From Aldrovandia affinis (Eukaryota > Chordata > Actinopteri > Notacanthiformes > Halosauridae): a DNA stretch of 64,000 bases. The position numbers and the translations under genes are program-made. Under the pieces are notes generated by a model that made no database searches, was not told the origin of the DNA, and saw only the letters and a list, made by a program, of their open reading frames with translations. Below are positions 34,514 to 47,344 of this stretch, piece after piece. Each line of letters starts with the position of its first letter. Position 1 is the stretch's first letter. The DNA is taken from contig JAINUG010000037.1 of NCBI GenBank assembly GCA_029706075.1, positions 6,445,166 to 6,509,165 of the forward strand. The letters are read 5' to 3'.

Positions 34514-37500
34514 TTCAGGCCTCAGGTTCAGTCTAACAGTCGAAGCAGGATTTATGTCTTCAAATTTATGTCACATACCAAATGAAGCACTACATTTTAC
34601 ACCTCAGGAATTTATTCAGTTCACTGCAATGAATTAAGCATGCCATGTATGAATCAAAAGCTTAGTACCTGTTTTTGTTAATCAAAGTTCGGGTGAAATG
34701 GCACGGCATTTAGACAATCAGGGCATAACAAAAGCTGGCAGTAAAATACATATGGAATCAGATATGGCAGATATCTAACCTCGCTGGAAAATGAGTGGAC
34801 CAACATTGATTGTAGTGTCGGCTACTTTGCATCCGATTTGGTTTCATTTGAGGTCACGGAGGATTATCACTACTAGATCTTTTACCTTTTAAAAAATATT
34901 CTTTGAGCATAAAACATGTATGCTATGCACGGCAAAAACTGTGGTTGTAGTTAAAACTCTAAAAATAAATAGCATGGGAGATTCCCCGTCCATAAACCAA
35001 ACTAATAAACTTAAGCCATGAAGTCAAGTCTCTAAATCGGGTGATTTTTTTTGGCCTCGGGAGGGTTGTCAGCACTGCCACTAGCCAATGAAGCTCTGCA
35101 AACTAGAGGGCAAACAGCGAGGCTGGTCTGCCGGGGAAGAATCAGTCAAAGACAATTACAAACAAGGTGCGAATCATTGACAGCACCCTGCTTGAAGACA
35201 GGAAACCTTTCAATATCCCACAGCCCCCCTGATAAATGGTCACAGACACAATGCAGAGTAAGCAAATGGCTATTTAACAAAGTCTGTGGTAACTTTTGTG
35301 CTTTTTGGAAGGAGTTGGTTGCTGAAATGGAAAGCAGCCTTTGCAAAGCAGAGAGCAGGAGACCAGGAGGTATAAATAATTACAGGCTGCATAGTTCAGA
35401 TAAACTGTATCTCGGTCATTTTCAATGATAGTTAGGCACATCAAATACAATTATTGTAATAGGTATTTCATTGCATTGTTGGAACCAACACATTTTAATG
35501 GCATAAAAATATGAAGGAAGAAAACAAACACCTCATGAGAATAGAGTAAAAATGCATCCTTTAATTGTCCAACTATTTTTTTCAGTTGGCGGCAGGGCAG
35601 GGAGTGCACTTTGATGACTCGGTGTGGGTCATTACCTTCGGTTTTAGACATGACCTTATTTACCACTGTGAGTGTAAGAAAAATGCAAGAACCCCCTCCC
35701 CACTCCCCGCACCTCTCTCCTTCCCCCTCCCCAGGGCACAGCAGGGCACTGCTAGTCTCTTTGACCCTCTCGGGACTAAATACTGCTTACTCGCAAACTT
35801 CGGCTAAAGTGCTTGAGTGTGGTTTCGGGAGACAGATGAGTGACTATGAAATGATATAAATCGGTGGGCGATGTCACGGAGTGTTGCCCGGGCACCAATA
35901 GCAGAACCATTTTTAATTCAGAGCTGTCAATACCAGCGGGTGGATTGAGACCTGGCGGAGGACAAATGGTCGGATCACAGATCCTTTGTTCACCTTAATC
36001 CTACAGGAAAAAATCTTCACAATGCTGCCGGAGTGGCTTGACCAGGGCCCTGCTCTATCTGTGTCTCGACCAGAAGCGACATTCATATGAAGACTGTGTC
36101 CGGGGACCACAATTGTCATGCTGTCTTACTTGGGTGTTCGCCAAAAGCTCTTACCCTTATAACTCTGGCGACTTCCAGCCTTTTGTTTTCCAGGTCATGG
36201 TCCAGAGGAAAAACCCTTCTTGCCTGTTTTTTAAATTGAATTTTGGCCACAAAACAAGTTTGAAAGCAGCAATATTCTCAATTATTATGAATTAACTTTG
36301 ACAGTGAAAAGGGCATTTCAGAATTTATGAATCCAAATGGTCTTTATCTTTGCTCACAAAATATGAAAACAAACAAAAAACAGGCTGCTCAATTCAAGAC
36401 TAACCCCTAGATTCACTCAAAACTGCCAGGTCATCCTTGGTGGGAAAGTAAAATCTCCTGTCTCAACTTTACAGTCCACACTACTGGTTAAACATCATAA
36501 ATGTGTCACACGCAAAAATACAAATAAAAAGGACAAAAGAGAGGATGATGAAATTCAAATGTGCAACGTCATGTCATACCTGGTTTATGGAGTGTTATAG
36601 CAATACAGAATTTATCTAAAGTAATTATTTTCCTCCTTTGTGCTTGTACAATCTGCAGACAAGTATTTGATGCAATAATACATGGAATACATAGGAATGC
36701 AACCACTATGGATACATCACAAGCAGTTGCTCACCATGTAACAGGTTTTATAACCATGTTTTAATATTTTAATATTAAACTGGGGCTTCATTTAAAAAAA
36801 GTCAAAATGTAGCTACTGTAGCTAAAGTGTTCCAGAGTGCTGACCGGATTCCTCAGGCTCTTCCAGCACCACAATGTAAAGGTTTTCCTCCTCATCGGAG
36901 TCTTGACTAAGTTGCAGTTCCTAACACAAATACATAATCCAAAGGCCATATGCTTTCCTCACACAATTGTATACAAGTCATGTCATTTAACTTATTTCAA
37001 ATGTATTGGACAGGGGGTATAAATTAACAAGAGGTAGCTGTCAAACTACTGTATATTAGCATACCTTAATATAGGGACATGTGTAGATTTCAAACCCGGG
37101 CTATTGTTCTCTGGGTGACTTTTACATTAGAAGTTGAATGCCAGGTGAGACAAAAATACCTGTCTTCAGGCAAATAACACATGGTGATTTGTACATCACA
37201 CACAGGGTATGATCAGGCATTATTGAAATGTGTTGTCACTTCATGCCTCAATAAGGAGGGGTAGACTGAGATTGTATAGATAGTTTTTTTTGTGATTACA
37301 ATTTTTTTCAATTTAGTGGTATGATATTTTATACTGTATAGAATGCCACCTGCTTAATCAGTTGGTGTTAAGCCTGCAGCCCTATCAGAAATCATTAAGT
37401 TTAATTTAAGTTTGATTAAAAATCCCTCCATACTGTTTCGGGGTTAGATCTGGAGAGGTCATGTATAACATATGTATGTGTAAAGTGGAAGAGGAGAATC

Positions 37501-38880
37501 CCTGGTATACAGTGATAATTCACTCCAAGTAAAGATAGCAAGCAGGAATATCTCTAAAAGGTCCAATCACCTCAGGATAGAAGTATGCTGGAATTGTGAC
37601 ATATTTCCCAGGAGGATTGCTCGTGCTCTGTTCTAGGCTGTGCGAATACTGGCAAAATCACTGGCAGGGTAGACTCTAATGGGTGGTCGTGTCGCTTCCA
37701 TTTCCCCTGCAAAGGAAATGGCATCCCCACCTTGTTTCCATGTGTGAGATCATGGTTCATATCTCTATAGGCTAGGCTGTACATGGGTTGATTAGGCTGG
37801 GGGAAATGATGTTAACCTAATCAGATTAAACAAACACTCAACCAAGGGACCACACCACAAACACAGCACCAAATCACACTTTGGTGATTCTCACAGTCAC
37901 TTCTCACAGTCAATTATGAGTTTGAAATAACACTATATATTCTGCATGGGTACTTGCAACAGAAATCATTAAACACTCATAACCAATGAAACAAAATCAT
38001 TGTAGCTACTATGTTGTTTTTGCCAACTTGTTATTAACTTGTGCAATGTTGATGTTGTTCAACGGTACTCTGGGGAGTGCAAACACAACTTGATTCCTTG
38101 TCTGGAAACGCATTTCGTAAATACTTTCCTGATAGAGAGTATTTCTAAAGGAAATAAGGAAAAAACATGATATTGTAATATTACATGACACTTCTGGTGT
38201 GCAGTATCAGCTAGCTGACTGAATATATTCAGCAAGAATATGACGAATACTACCACAAATATTATTTAGGGTCAGTAACATATTTTGTGCCACATTAGTA
38301 TGAAAACATATCACACATTAATTCATGGCTTGCCCTTTTTTGGTTTAAAAGCTATTGAGATAACTAATTGGAAAATGTCATTTGGCAATGGTACTGGTTT
38401 GCTTCGCTCCCCCTTTCACTATTATTGGGATTGTCCTAGAGGGTCCCTGAGCTTCAAATGCAACTAAGACAGTTAGATCCAAGTAAAATTGATTGACGCA
38501 TAACAAACCCAGTGAAAAGATTGGGAGCAAAATGAAGGTTAAGTGAATGTGATCCATTTGGCTTGATTGTCAATTAAACTAGGGGAATCTGGAAAATAAA
38601 TTACGGTGTGCTGTTTGATGGCCATTTTGGACTCATGCCACATGTCGTCTGCCACACAAGTGGCTGATGCCTGATACAAGAACCTTCAACAGACAAGCTG
38701 TGTTCACATTTGCATCATATTTCCCAAGCCTGTTTGGGGTCAAGGTCCTAAACAGCAAAGCTGCATAATCTAATTCATAACCAGTGTCGAGGATGCTTCC
38801 CCCCGTCCCCTTGTTTGGCACGAGAGGCTCGTATCTCTGAAGCATTACTGAGGGCAACGGCGAGGGAGATGGAGCCAAGC
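34514..38880. other. Long non-coding stretch with scattered candidate regulatory patches
   Basis: No gene, transposon or long tandem array is supported over 4.3 kb. The part at 35040-35430 is non-repetitive and of balanced composition and carries the 125-codon frame 35051-35428, which shows no domain. The rest alternates between AT-rich sequence and balanced patches (35580-35900, 35930-36190). Confidence 0.35.
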
Positions 38881-39015
38881 CCATCCCCTCCCACTCCCCC
38901 CAACAGGTGCGAGGAGCGGGCGGGCGGGCGGGCGGGCGAGTGAGAGGACCCCGCCCGCGCCGGAGAGGCGACGTTGCCGAGTAGGACTCCACCTTAGCGC
39001 CGCTGCTGATGTCCG
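38881..39015. promoter_or_regulatory. CpG-dense block with (CGGG)n run
   Basis: From 38911 to 39005 the sequence holds a GGGC tandem (38916-38938) and many CpGs (ccccgcccgcgccgg, gcgacgttgccg, agcgccgctgc). It is a candidate small CpG island. The 132-codon minus frame across it is Pro/Arg-rich because of composition. Confidence 0.35.
38918..38936 (+). other. G-quadruplex-capable (GGGC)n
   Basis: Five GGG runs separated by single C residues; strong G4 geometry on the plus strand. Confidence 0.8.
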
Positions 39016-39109
39016 GTGCAAATGCATCCATTTGTTTTTTTTTCCTCTCAGCGTTCCAAAGCGTTGTTTGTAGTTAGGGAGCGGCGGTAGGAACCCGTGC
39101 AACAGAATT

Positions 39110-39560
39110 GAATCTACTTCTCTGGAAAGCCCTGGGTTATCAAACTCATTAATCTACATGTCAAGGGCCTGGGGATGAATAATTGTGTGTGGAATTTATC
39201 TGCCAACATGATAGCTACTTTTCAGCTTTCTCTCCAGCATCCCTCCATTGTGCCCAGCCTTTAATTATTATATGCTTTGTCTTTCCTGTTTCTGGTCTTT
39301 TGGGGAAAGGCACAGAAATATGTACCTCAGCATTTGGAAGGACAATTTCTCCTCAATATGACACTTTCGTTGCCAGCGAAAAAGCACTTCCCGCCCCCCA
39401 CCTCTCAGCACTTACAAATTGGTGTATAATATTAGGATCCATCCCCCCTCCCAAGTCACTTCATTGCTATTTTCTTTACAGGCAGGCAGGGTTTAGATGC
39501 CAAACACTCCCTGTAATAAGAAGCCATTCGGATGAGATGCACTGGGCTTGACAATGAATG
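39110..39560. promoter_or_regulatory. Candidate conserved non-coding element
   Basis: Non-repetitive with ctcattaatctac and ctttaattattat words (homeodomain cores). A 122-codon plus frame at 39183-39551 has no recognisable domain. Texture-based call. Confidence 0.25.
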
Positions 39561-39667
39561 ATTCCCAAATCATTACTGAAGCTGCACCTCCTGCTGTCAT
39601 CATCTGGAGCTACCTCTTGGTAACATTTTCCAAATTGTTAGATGGTCTAGGTTTGATATGAAGCATT

Positions 39668-39708
39668 TGTGTGTGTGTGTGTGTGCGTGTGTGTGTGTAT
39701 GTGTGTGT
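39668..39708. repeat. (GT)n microsatellite
   Basis: About 20 GT units with GC and TA interruptions. Confidence 0.92.
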
Positions 39709-40341
39709 AATATACAACATTCTTTGAGACTCCTGCCCTTCTTTGATATTGCTGCATTATTGCTTGATTCTGTGTTTTTAAAGATGAAAAGAAATGATAA
39801 AACAGCAACAAAGTGCTTGACAACGGAAAAACAACCAAACATAACAAACAGCACTCACGAGCAATTTAGTTTTTCACCTGCCAATAAACTGCGATTGAGC
39901 TTCCACCCTTCTCTTTTCTCTCAGATGTACAAAGAACAAAGATCTCTAGGTTCTTATTTCATCATCTTCTAAGACGAACTTTGAGTCATGCGGGAGATTT
40001 GGACAAGCTTGTAAATAACTCATGTTCAGCCATTTGTACGTGCGGTGTAATCTGTCATTAAATGGCAACGTCTGATATCATTTCATGTCACCATATCATT
40101 CTTCACAGTTCTCATCGCATGGTACCATTCAGCAGTAATTTCACAGTGTTTCATTGTGTCTTAGCTGAGTGCATTGTGCCTAATACAGCCACATGAGCAT
40201 ACCAAATCTAAACTCCAAACTAGCTTCATTGGTGTATCGTATCTTCAAACCAGACTATATTTCATGTCCATGTTCTTCATACCTAAAGTAAAATGGAAAT
40301 CCACAAAGAAAGAAAGGGGCTACAAGTCAACCTTCAACCTT
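39709..40341. other. Non-coding sequence, no feature seen
   Basis: No gene or repeat supported. Confidence 0.4.
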
Positions 40342-40362
40342 CTCCCCCTCTCTCTCTCTCTG
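40342..40362. repeat. (CT)n microsatellite
   Basis: Short CT run. Confidence 0.8.
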
Positions 40363-41682
40363 CGAGAGGACCAGTGATTTATTTTAAAAAGCTCTGCTGA
40401 CCTGGTGGGGTCCAGGAGAGCGTTTGCTTAAATGGACAAGCTATAGTTTTAGAATGTGCTTTGTGTAGCAGATTTTGAAATGCTCTAATACATTTAAAGG
40501 ACACGCGCTCACACACAGCATAGGGCAACTATGTCAGCCCAAGGTTTTTGGGAAGGTGCTGTTGGTAATTTAGATCCACCTCGGCTGACCCCCCCCCCCC
40601 TCCCGATACACTGTAGTGTTTGAGAATGTACAAGAAGTACAGGCCTTGGCAGGAGGATGTACAGTCAAAAAACACCACTGCATTTGTATTCCAATATTGT
40701 GACAAATTGAGTCCGGTGAGTTGTTGTTACAAAGGTATTTGCAAAGACTGTCTATATGCAAATCATAACCGAATATGAAAATAATGACTTTGCAGAAACT
40801 GATAGTGGTTGTCCTGTATTTGCATGAGATTGAGGAATAAACTTTTTTTTTTTTTTTTTGTATGTATGGTATTACCTTAATGCGGTATACATCCTCAGGT
40901 CAAGAATGAGACTGTCTCATCAATGGCAGATAAGGACCACAAAGGCAGGTGAGGAATGGGACTGAGGTAAGTGATATAGATGGGGCGAACAATGGGAGCT
41001 GATGTGGTATTTAAATCAAACCTTCTGGATGGACGGTGGGATTGACATGTTGTAAATGTCGCTCAGATTGAGCTTTAACATCCATGGAAGCTCCTACCCC
41101 GCTCCAAAGTCATTGGTTATTTTGTGGAACGGTGGTGGTGATCATCAATGACATGGTCTAGGCCTTTTCTTTTCTGAAGAAAGTAGAAAACATAGTACTA
41201 AAGTGATTCATGAATCTATATCCCTGAGACTTTAAAATGACAAATTACACATCCATTGTGAAGTATTAAGTCAAAATATATACACCTAAAACTGAAATGA
41301 ACTGTTTTAGATTTAGTGAGTTTTGTGAATTGTTGTGAATTGAAGACCTTTCCTCATATAGCTTTTGGAATACGCATCACAGGCAACAGAAGACATATGG
41401 TGCGCTGTATTCTTTAGGATTAATACATGAAAAATGTGTTGCCCTAATTATTTTTGAAGAGCTCCACATCTTCAGCTCAGTCTGGCATTTCTCAACACGC
41501 AGTGGTGCTCATCCTTGTTGTGACATTGAGAATGCATTTAAATTATTCCAAAGTTATGGAAGATTATGTGAGAAACAGCCATAAAGAGGCAGAATCATGA
41601 GTCTCTCAGCTCTGTGAAAGAGTGGAAGGACTGCCACTGAGCTTATCCATCACAAATGAATCATGACTTTACACCTATTATA
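40363..41682. other. Non-coding sequence with homopolymer runs
   Basis: C12 at 40589-40600 and T17 at 40843-40859. No gene or transposon. Confidence 0.5.
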
Positions 41683-41967
41683 TATAGGTGCTAAAATAAA
41701 GGAAACACCAACATAAAGGGTCTTATAGGTCATTGGGCCACCACAAGCTGCCAGAACAGCTTCAATGCACCTTGGTATAGACTTTACAAGTGTCTGTAGC
41801 TCTATTGGAGGGATGCAACACCATTCTTCATCAAGAAATTCCATCATTTGGTGTTTTGTTAATGGTGATGGGAAACACTGTCTCACATCCCTGTGAGTGG
41901 AGGTATAGTCATCCTTGAAGAGACCACTCCCTTCAGGAGTCACTCCCCATAGGATGAAGGTGATCAC
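41650..41967 (-). pseudogene. Tc1-type transposase remnant (copy A)
   Basis: 105-codon minus-strand frame. Tc1 transposases are DDE enzymes of about 340 residues that cut and paste the element. Here only a short stretch around the second catalytic Asp and the C-terminal end remain, joined by an internal deletion. The helix-turn-helix DNA-binding region, the first Asp region and the Glu region are missing, so it cannot be functional. Confidence 0.75.
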
Positions 41968-42124
41968 TCAGAATGGCTTTGTAGTATTTATTGCCATTTA
42001 CCTTGCCTTTAGGGGTTGAGTGGGCCTATGCAATGCCAGGAAAATGCACCCCACACCATAACAGAGCCGCCAGAACCTTTCATTTTCTCAAGTGTTTCCT
42101 TTAACTGGGAAGTTACCTGTATAT
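41683..42124 (-). mobile_element. Deleted Tc1/mariner element, copy A (442 bp)
   Basis: The ends resemble each other as inverted repeats: tataggtgctaaaataaagg on the left and gttacctgtata preceded by tgtttccttta on the right, both flanked by TA-rich sequence as expected for TA-targeting Tc1 elements. On the minus strand the 105-codon frame 41650-41967 contains degraded Tc1 transposase: a Gly-Ser-Gly-Leu-Phe block leading into Asp-Asp, and a C-terminal part with MEFLDEEWCCIPPIE-like and RCIEAVLAACGGP-like blocks. The middle, including where the last catalytic Glu should lie, is deleted, and the N-terminal DNA-binding part is absent. It is a non-autonomous, inactive relic. Confidence 0.85.
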
Positions 42125-42172
42125 AGAACTTGTGTTATGTTTATGAAACATCACGCACGACTGTTAATATAA

Positions 42173-42380
42173 TAATTAATTACAATCCCGGTGCACTCCA
42201 TCCATTTTCATTTTGAAAGTCAGAAGCCGCTTCTCCGAGAGAGGCAAAATATATCCTCACGCCCTCCCCTCCAGCTCCGCTGTCCACAGTCCCCCATGAA
42301 TCCATTCAGCGCAATAAAAAAAAGAGCGCAGCAATTTATGCCATTAGTTAAAATGGAGGAGTTGACACCGGTTGTGGACT
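42173..42380. promoter_or_regulatory. Candidate conserved non-coding element
   Basis: Non-repetitive patch starting with taattaatta (42173-42182) and containing several CpGs, directly right of the Tc1 relic. Low confidence. Confidence 0.25.
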
Positions 42381-42651
42381 AGCCGTGCCGTGAGTCCTGT
42401 TCTCCAGGAGGCAGGGAGAGCCGGGCCCCTCCCAGGGGCACAGAGTCCACCACTGCTGCCCTGTCAGCTGCATTTATGATGTGCTCATAATTAAATGTCC
42501 ACTGAGCTCGCTGACCACGGAGGGGCCGTAAGCAGGAAAGATAAATGAGGAGAGAGGATGTAATATCTTTGTACTTGGGGGACTCTTCTGATGTAAAAGA
42601 TTGTCAGGGATAATTATTAATATGTGACCAGCCTGGGTCTGTAATATCAAT

Positions 42652-42718
42652 GCACACACACACAAACACACACACACACACACACACAACACACAAACAA
42701 ACACAAACACACACACAT
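42652..42718. repeat. (CA)n microsatellite, interrupted
   Basis: About 65 bp of CA with CAAA interruptions. Confidence 0.95.
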
Positions 42719-43048
42719 GCAGTTCACAAACACATGGCCAATTTGAGGAGATAGGCCTCCATTTGAGGAGAATGCATTCATCATAACTTTATTTTAATAA
42801 TTTCATTGCTGATTTACATTTCTTTCCTGCTTAAAGTAAATACGAAACGAGATAATTCATTCATTTTATTAGTTTCTCATGTAGTTTTCGCATCTTAATT
42901 GCATTCTCATTTATTTCATCCTGAATATGTTTGGAGTGCTTCAGGTAAGAGGTAAAGGTGGGATATCATCACATGTTTGTATGTAATGTGCAACTGGAAA
43001 TAATCATAGAATTTATATAGCATATTCAATCATGGCACACAAAATAAG

Positions 43049-43049
<1 letters not shown>
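42719..43049. other. Non-coding sequence, no feature seen
   Basis: AT-rich; nothing supported. Confidence 0.4.

Positions 43050-43078
<29 letters not shown>
43050..43078. repeat. (AT)n microsatellite
   Basis: About 14 uninterrupted AT units. Confidence 0.95.
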
Positions 43079-43080
<2 letters not shown>

Positions 43081-43139
43081 AATTTACTCTCTCTCCCTTT
43101 TCTACTCTCATGGGACACACAAAAAGCCATGGTGCAAAA

Positions 43140-43245
43140 TTGAATGCTTTTATTTTTTGTGCAAAATATAATATACATTGCTTAAATATATATCAAGGAT
43201 ATATTATATATTTTGGTATATTATGTCTTTGCACAATAAAAGCTA
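43140..43245. repeat. AT-rich block with ATATAT/AAATAT words
   Basis: Words such as gcaaaatataatatac and ggatatattatatattttgg recall the AT-rich block at 3321-3549. Possibly the same kind of decayed palindromic repeat. Confidence 0.35.
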
Positions 43246-43602
43246 TTTTCCCCCATAGGATACAGATATACAGGGTCTACAGAGCCTTGACGTTACTGGC
43301 CATATCATTTTTCTCTAAGAAGATTAGTGTGATGTGCATCTAACACCACCATAAAGAGGGCTCATGGAAAACTACACAGAGAAAGGGAAAAAACACCATT
43401 GGAATGAGGGGGAGAGAAAGATGGAATAAGGAATAATAAGGATGGAGAGTGGAAGAAAGGTATAAACAAAAGAGACACACAAGGGACACAAGCTCCTTGT
43501 GAGCTCCTCTGTCTTTCTTCAAAAAAATCAGACAGGAAAGAAAGAGAACTGGGCTACTGCTGGCTATACAGGCATATTTCATTGACATCAGGCACATAAA
43601 AT

Positions 43603-43742
43603 GCACACATGCACACACACACGCAAACACACACATGTGCACGCACACACACACACGCGCGCACATATACACACACACACACACACATACACACTCTCAC
43701 ACACCCACACATGCACACACACAGGCACACACACGCACACAC
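43603..43742. repeat. Long degenerate (CA)n microsatellite
   Basis: About 140 bp of CA with GC, TG and TA interruptions. Both-strand frames of His-Thr or Cys-Val here are by-products. Confidence 0.95.
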
Positions 43743-43839
43743 TTTCCAGACTCACAGAGGTGTTTCTGAAACTAGGCCTACACGGTTTTGCCATTGTCAG
43801 CGCTGAGCTCCTACCTAGTAATGACAGCAACCCTCCAGA

Positions 43840-44160
43840 GGGTTGGTGGATCTAAACTCGCTGGAATTGGGCTTGACTGCATTAAAGGGGAATTACATGA
43901 CACCGGCTTTAGATGAGTGCTTTATCTACTGGCTGTTGCTCCTCCAGCAGTCAGCTCGCCTTTACATCTCTTTACGCTCAAGACCTGCCGGGTCACGCCG
44001 GAGTCAGCTGATATGTCACTCCGTAAATAATATCAAAATAAGTCGAGGGGATTAAGGCGAGAGGGACGGATTAAGACTCCAGTCGCCGGGCGACAATATG
44101 TCTGACTTGCACGATTATGCCGATTGCATGTCCCCCGACGCTGTTGAATGCATCGACTGA
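43840..44160. promoter_or_regulatory. Candidate CpG-containing conserved non-coding element
   Basis: 320-bp non-repetitive stretch of balanced composition with frequent CpG (gccgggtcacgccggagtc, agtcgccgggcgac, gtcccccgacgctg) and TAAATAATA words. It stands out between a CA tract and AT-rich sequence. Confidence 0.3.
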
Positions 44161-45360
44161 AAACGCCTCACTTCTTGCAATGGTGAAAGAGACTGCGGTT
44201 CAATTTATACATTTTGTTTTATTAGAGCAACTGTAGTAGGGCCCAGTGCATAGTTTGTATGTTTGCCAATGAAGATGATATCATCCCATGGTGGATGACT
44301 GCCTGAGAAGTCCCTAATTTAGGTGACCTGGGTCTTTTAAACAGTGAGCTAATTGTTCCCATTGTTTTTAAGAGGAGCTGTGCGATTGAAAAGATCACTG
44401 GTTCTAGCTCAGTCCAAACCCGTTACACAAAAATTAAGTTCTGACAAGTAACGCCTCTCTGATGGTATGCCAGTGATTACATTACGTCAGTGATTACATC
44501 ATCATTATCCAATGTATAGACAGGTATGCTACGGCAATGTACCCAGAGTGCTTTGCTTCACACACAGTTGATGATTGAATGATTACTTTGGTTTTGCAAA
44601 TTCTGGATGATGGCTTGGGTAGAGGTGTTGGAATTAGCTGCTCCTGATCTTTACTTCTATCAATACCTCACATCCTTTTTACAAATAATTGACAAAATTA
44701 AACTAGCGAGAACTGGCTTATGTTACAAGATTCTACAAATCAGAATGTTGTTGTTTGTAAAGATGCTAGTCATGCTGGTGACCTCTTTAAATATACTGTG
44801 GCCTGTATCAAGCCCTTTGTGGTTGATGTGATACCACATTGGGATTTTCAGTACATCAGATAGACAAATTGGCGGGGCATAACCCACAGAAATTCAGCCA
44901 CTCTTGGAAAAAATGGAAGTAATTTTTTTTATTATTTAAAAAAACCTTTAAATGCTAACATTTTCAGCAGTAAATAATACATGTGCAGTACAATACTATC
45001 ATATTTTTCTGGCCAGTGAAAACTTGTGATGTGGCTAGTTCTGTGCAAAAACCAGTGTGTATTACATATAGGCTTATTTCTGTGAATGAGTGCTAAATTA
45101 GTAATTTGGCACAGTTTCTATATTTGCTGGGGTAAAGATAACCAGTGAATCTATCCTGTGTGTATTGTCTGTGGTAAAAACAGGATCTGACTTCAGGGCC
45201 AGTCTTGGTTAGTGGCTATATATAAATATGAAATAGTTCCTAGATACTACTTCCTAGATCATTATTCAACTTTTTTTTCTAAATGGTTGTGGCTAGGATT
45301 TGGGTTTGAGAAAACTGATCTGAGATTGGCATATAAAAACAGAAACTATAGCTTATTTGG
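44161..45360. other. Non-coding sequence with a 17-bp tandem duplicate
   Basis: cagtgattacatt at 44471 and cagtgattacatc at 44488 are direct repeats 17 bp apart, flanking a TACGTCA word. Otherwise plain AT-rich sequence. Confidence 0.4.
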
Positions 45361-45363
45361 CTT

Positions 45364-45401
45364 CTAGATGGTAAGTAGCAACCTAGATGGTAAGTAGCTT
45401 G
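45364..45401 (+). repeat. 19-bp tandem duplication
   Basis: ctagatggtaagtag occurs at 45364 and 45383. Both copies contain a donor-like GGTAAGT, but no exon is visible. Confidence 0.8.
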
Positions 45402-45418
45402 CTAAATCAAACCTATCT

Positions 45419-45505
45419 GGTTAGCTGGGAAATGTACAGAATGCTCACGCATTAAAGACCGATTTTGCCCAGCTCCTAAAATTTCACACATTCTAATCAA
45501 ATCAC
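45419..45505 (+). repeat. Dispersed repeat Y, copy 1
   Basis: ggttagctgg (45419-45428) is followed 48 bases later by gcccagctcctaaaat and then an ATTCTAATCAAATCAC block. The same pair occurs at 48011 and 48058, 47 bases apart. A direct repeat in the same orientation 2.6 kb away. Confidence 0.6.
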
Positions 45506-46815
45506 AATATCATGAGCTCAGATATTGAGAGGGAGGTATAGCTACCTACATAAATGTAAAGGAGCACTCTGAAAGGAACATGAACAAAATCCATAATTTC
45601 ATGATGTACTAGTTACTATATGTCTTGTCGATCCATCCACATGGCATTGTTGATACTTTTGCGTTTATGTCCTTTCCCTGTGAGCTGTGAGCATCCAAAT
45701 GGCAAATATAATCGGAGTCAATGGAATATGCTAATCACATTAGCAATGCAAAGTAGAACAATCTTAGCTCACTGAATACAGAGACAATTATGAGCTTGAG
45801 TAACGGTTGTTCTGGACACCTCTAGTGAAAATACAGACAAGGCTTTCATAGTTTGTTTAGTAGGCACAGCATTCAAAGTCATTCTTGCAGCCCCTGTCTT
45901 CTAATAGAAAGATGAAAGCTTAAGTAAATAAAATATGGTAACTATAAAGCATTTGAGTCATATACAATTAACACATACAGTAATATTCTTCAAACATCTC
46001 TGTAAATGTGTAATGTTGTCAAGTCATCACTTTGGGACCGTGTTACAGCAGCGTTGAGAGAATGTAACATGTTAGCTTTTTTGTATGTGTCAACATTGTG
46101 GGATTTGAACTCCTTTTTTTTCCCTGTGTGCTCAATCTGTTACCTTGACATTGTTGGAGTGTTTCTCTGGCTGTATGAAGAGGGACTGGAGCAACCCCCC
46201 CTCCTTTCTCAACTCCCAAATCCCACCAGAATGCGTACAGCTCCATTCCACTGTCACAGATGGTGATGCTATGGGCAATCACACCCTGAGGGAGGAAAAA
46301 TAACACATTTTTTTAACATGTCTGAGCCAACCGTTGCCATACATAAACATTACATTATTTTATTAGATGAGCTGGAAGGAGAAGTGAGGCACATTGTTTG
46401 CTTCCATGTGACATCACAGGGAACGTTGAAAGAATGTTCTGTGTTGGCTGGAATGCTGTAGCAGTGTGAGGTTCGGGTCTGAGAGAGCAGTCTGCCAGAA
46501 TGAACGAGCACAGGAAGATTAAGTAAAAGGGTTAAGCTACAGGGCTAGCTCTGCCACCTGCCCCAGGTTTCACATGACCAATCAGAGAAGCTGTACACAA
46601 AGTAGCATTCAGTACCACTGCCCTGATTAAACCACTTGGAGTAAAATAGATGATGTACATTCTTATTCTTCTCCTTTTTGCTGATAATAGTTTTTGCAAC
46701 AGTGTAAGGAAAATAAGCCATTGGGGAAAAAGGTTGTGCCATGGCAATGTGATGTTTATGTTTGGGTCTATGTTTTTTTAAAACTTATACTTACAGGATT
46801 TCAACATCCTTGTGC
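45506..46815. other. Non-coding sequence, no feature seen
   Basis: No gene. Opposed 86-87-codon frames at 46006-46306 have no domain. Confidence 0.4.
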
Positions 46816-46819
46816 TGTG

Positions 46820-46838
46820 TAACAAACAAACAAACAAA
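46820..46838. repeat. (CAAA)n microsatellite
   Basis: Four to five AAAC units. Confidence 0.85.
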
Positions 46839-47340
46839 ATAAATCCTAACTTCAAATGTATCACAATTGTTCTTATTCTTTGGTTTCATCACTTACCATA
46901 TGTACCACCATGTAAGATTGCTTCCTGAAATTTAGTGTTTTTTCTAAACTTGCTGTTTATAGAGATTTTTTTTGTTATCACATTGCACTGTTGTTGCAAT
47001 CGTAGAGTGACATAAAGGATTTCATTTGAGCAAATAAAAGGAAAAACCCAGAAGAAAACACTGTCTCTCTGCCAGGCATTATAAGATTGATTGCTTGACC
47101 ACCCACTGAAAACACATGCTTCTGTTGTGCACATGTTTAGTGATTTCATCCTCGATACTGGGCTAGTGATGATGTTTGTGACTGGAGGGGGGGTTTGTAC
47201 CCACAGCCACATTCGGAAAGCTGCCAAATTTGTTGTAAAAACCACATAATTGCCAACATGGTGCATTAGATTGATATGCAGGATTTTATGAGCGTGTCAT
47301 TGACATGAAATTGCTCCTTAATGTGTGAATCTCTCGTGTG
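46839..47340. other. AT-rich non-coding sequence
   Basis: The 125-codon minus frame 46889-47266 has no recognisable domain. Nothing else seen. Confidence 0.4.
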
Positions 47341-47344
47341 GTGC

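Noticed and set aside
38633-39031. 132-codon minus-strand frame rich in Pro, Arg and Gly
   Set aside because: The residue bias follows from the (CGGG)n and CpG-rich DNA, and no motif is recognisable.
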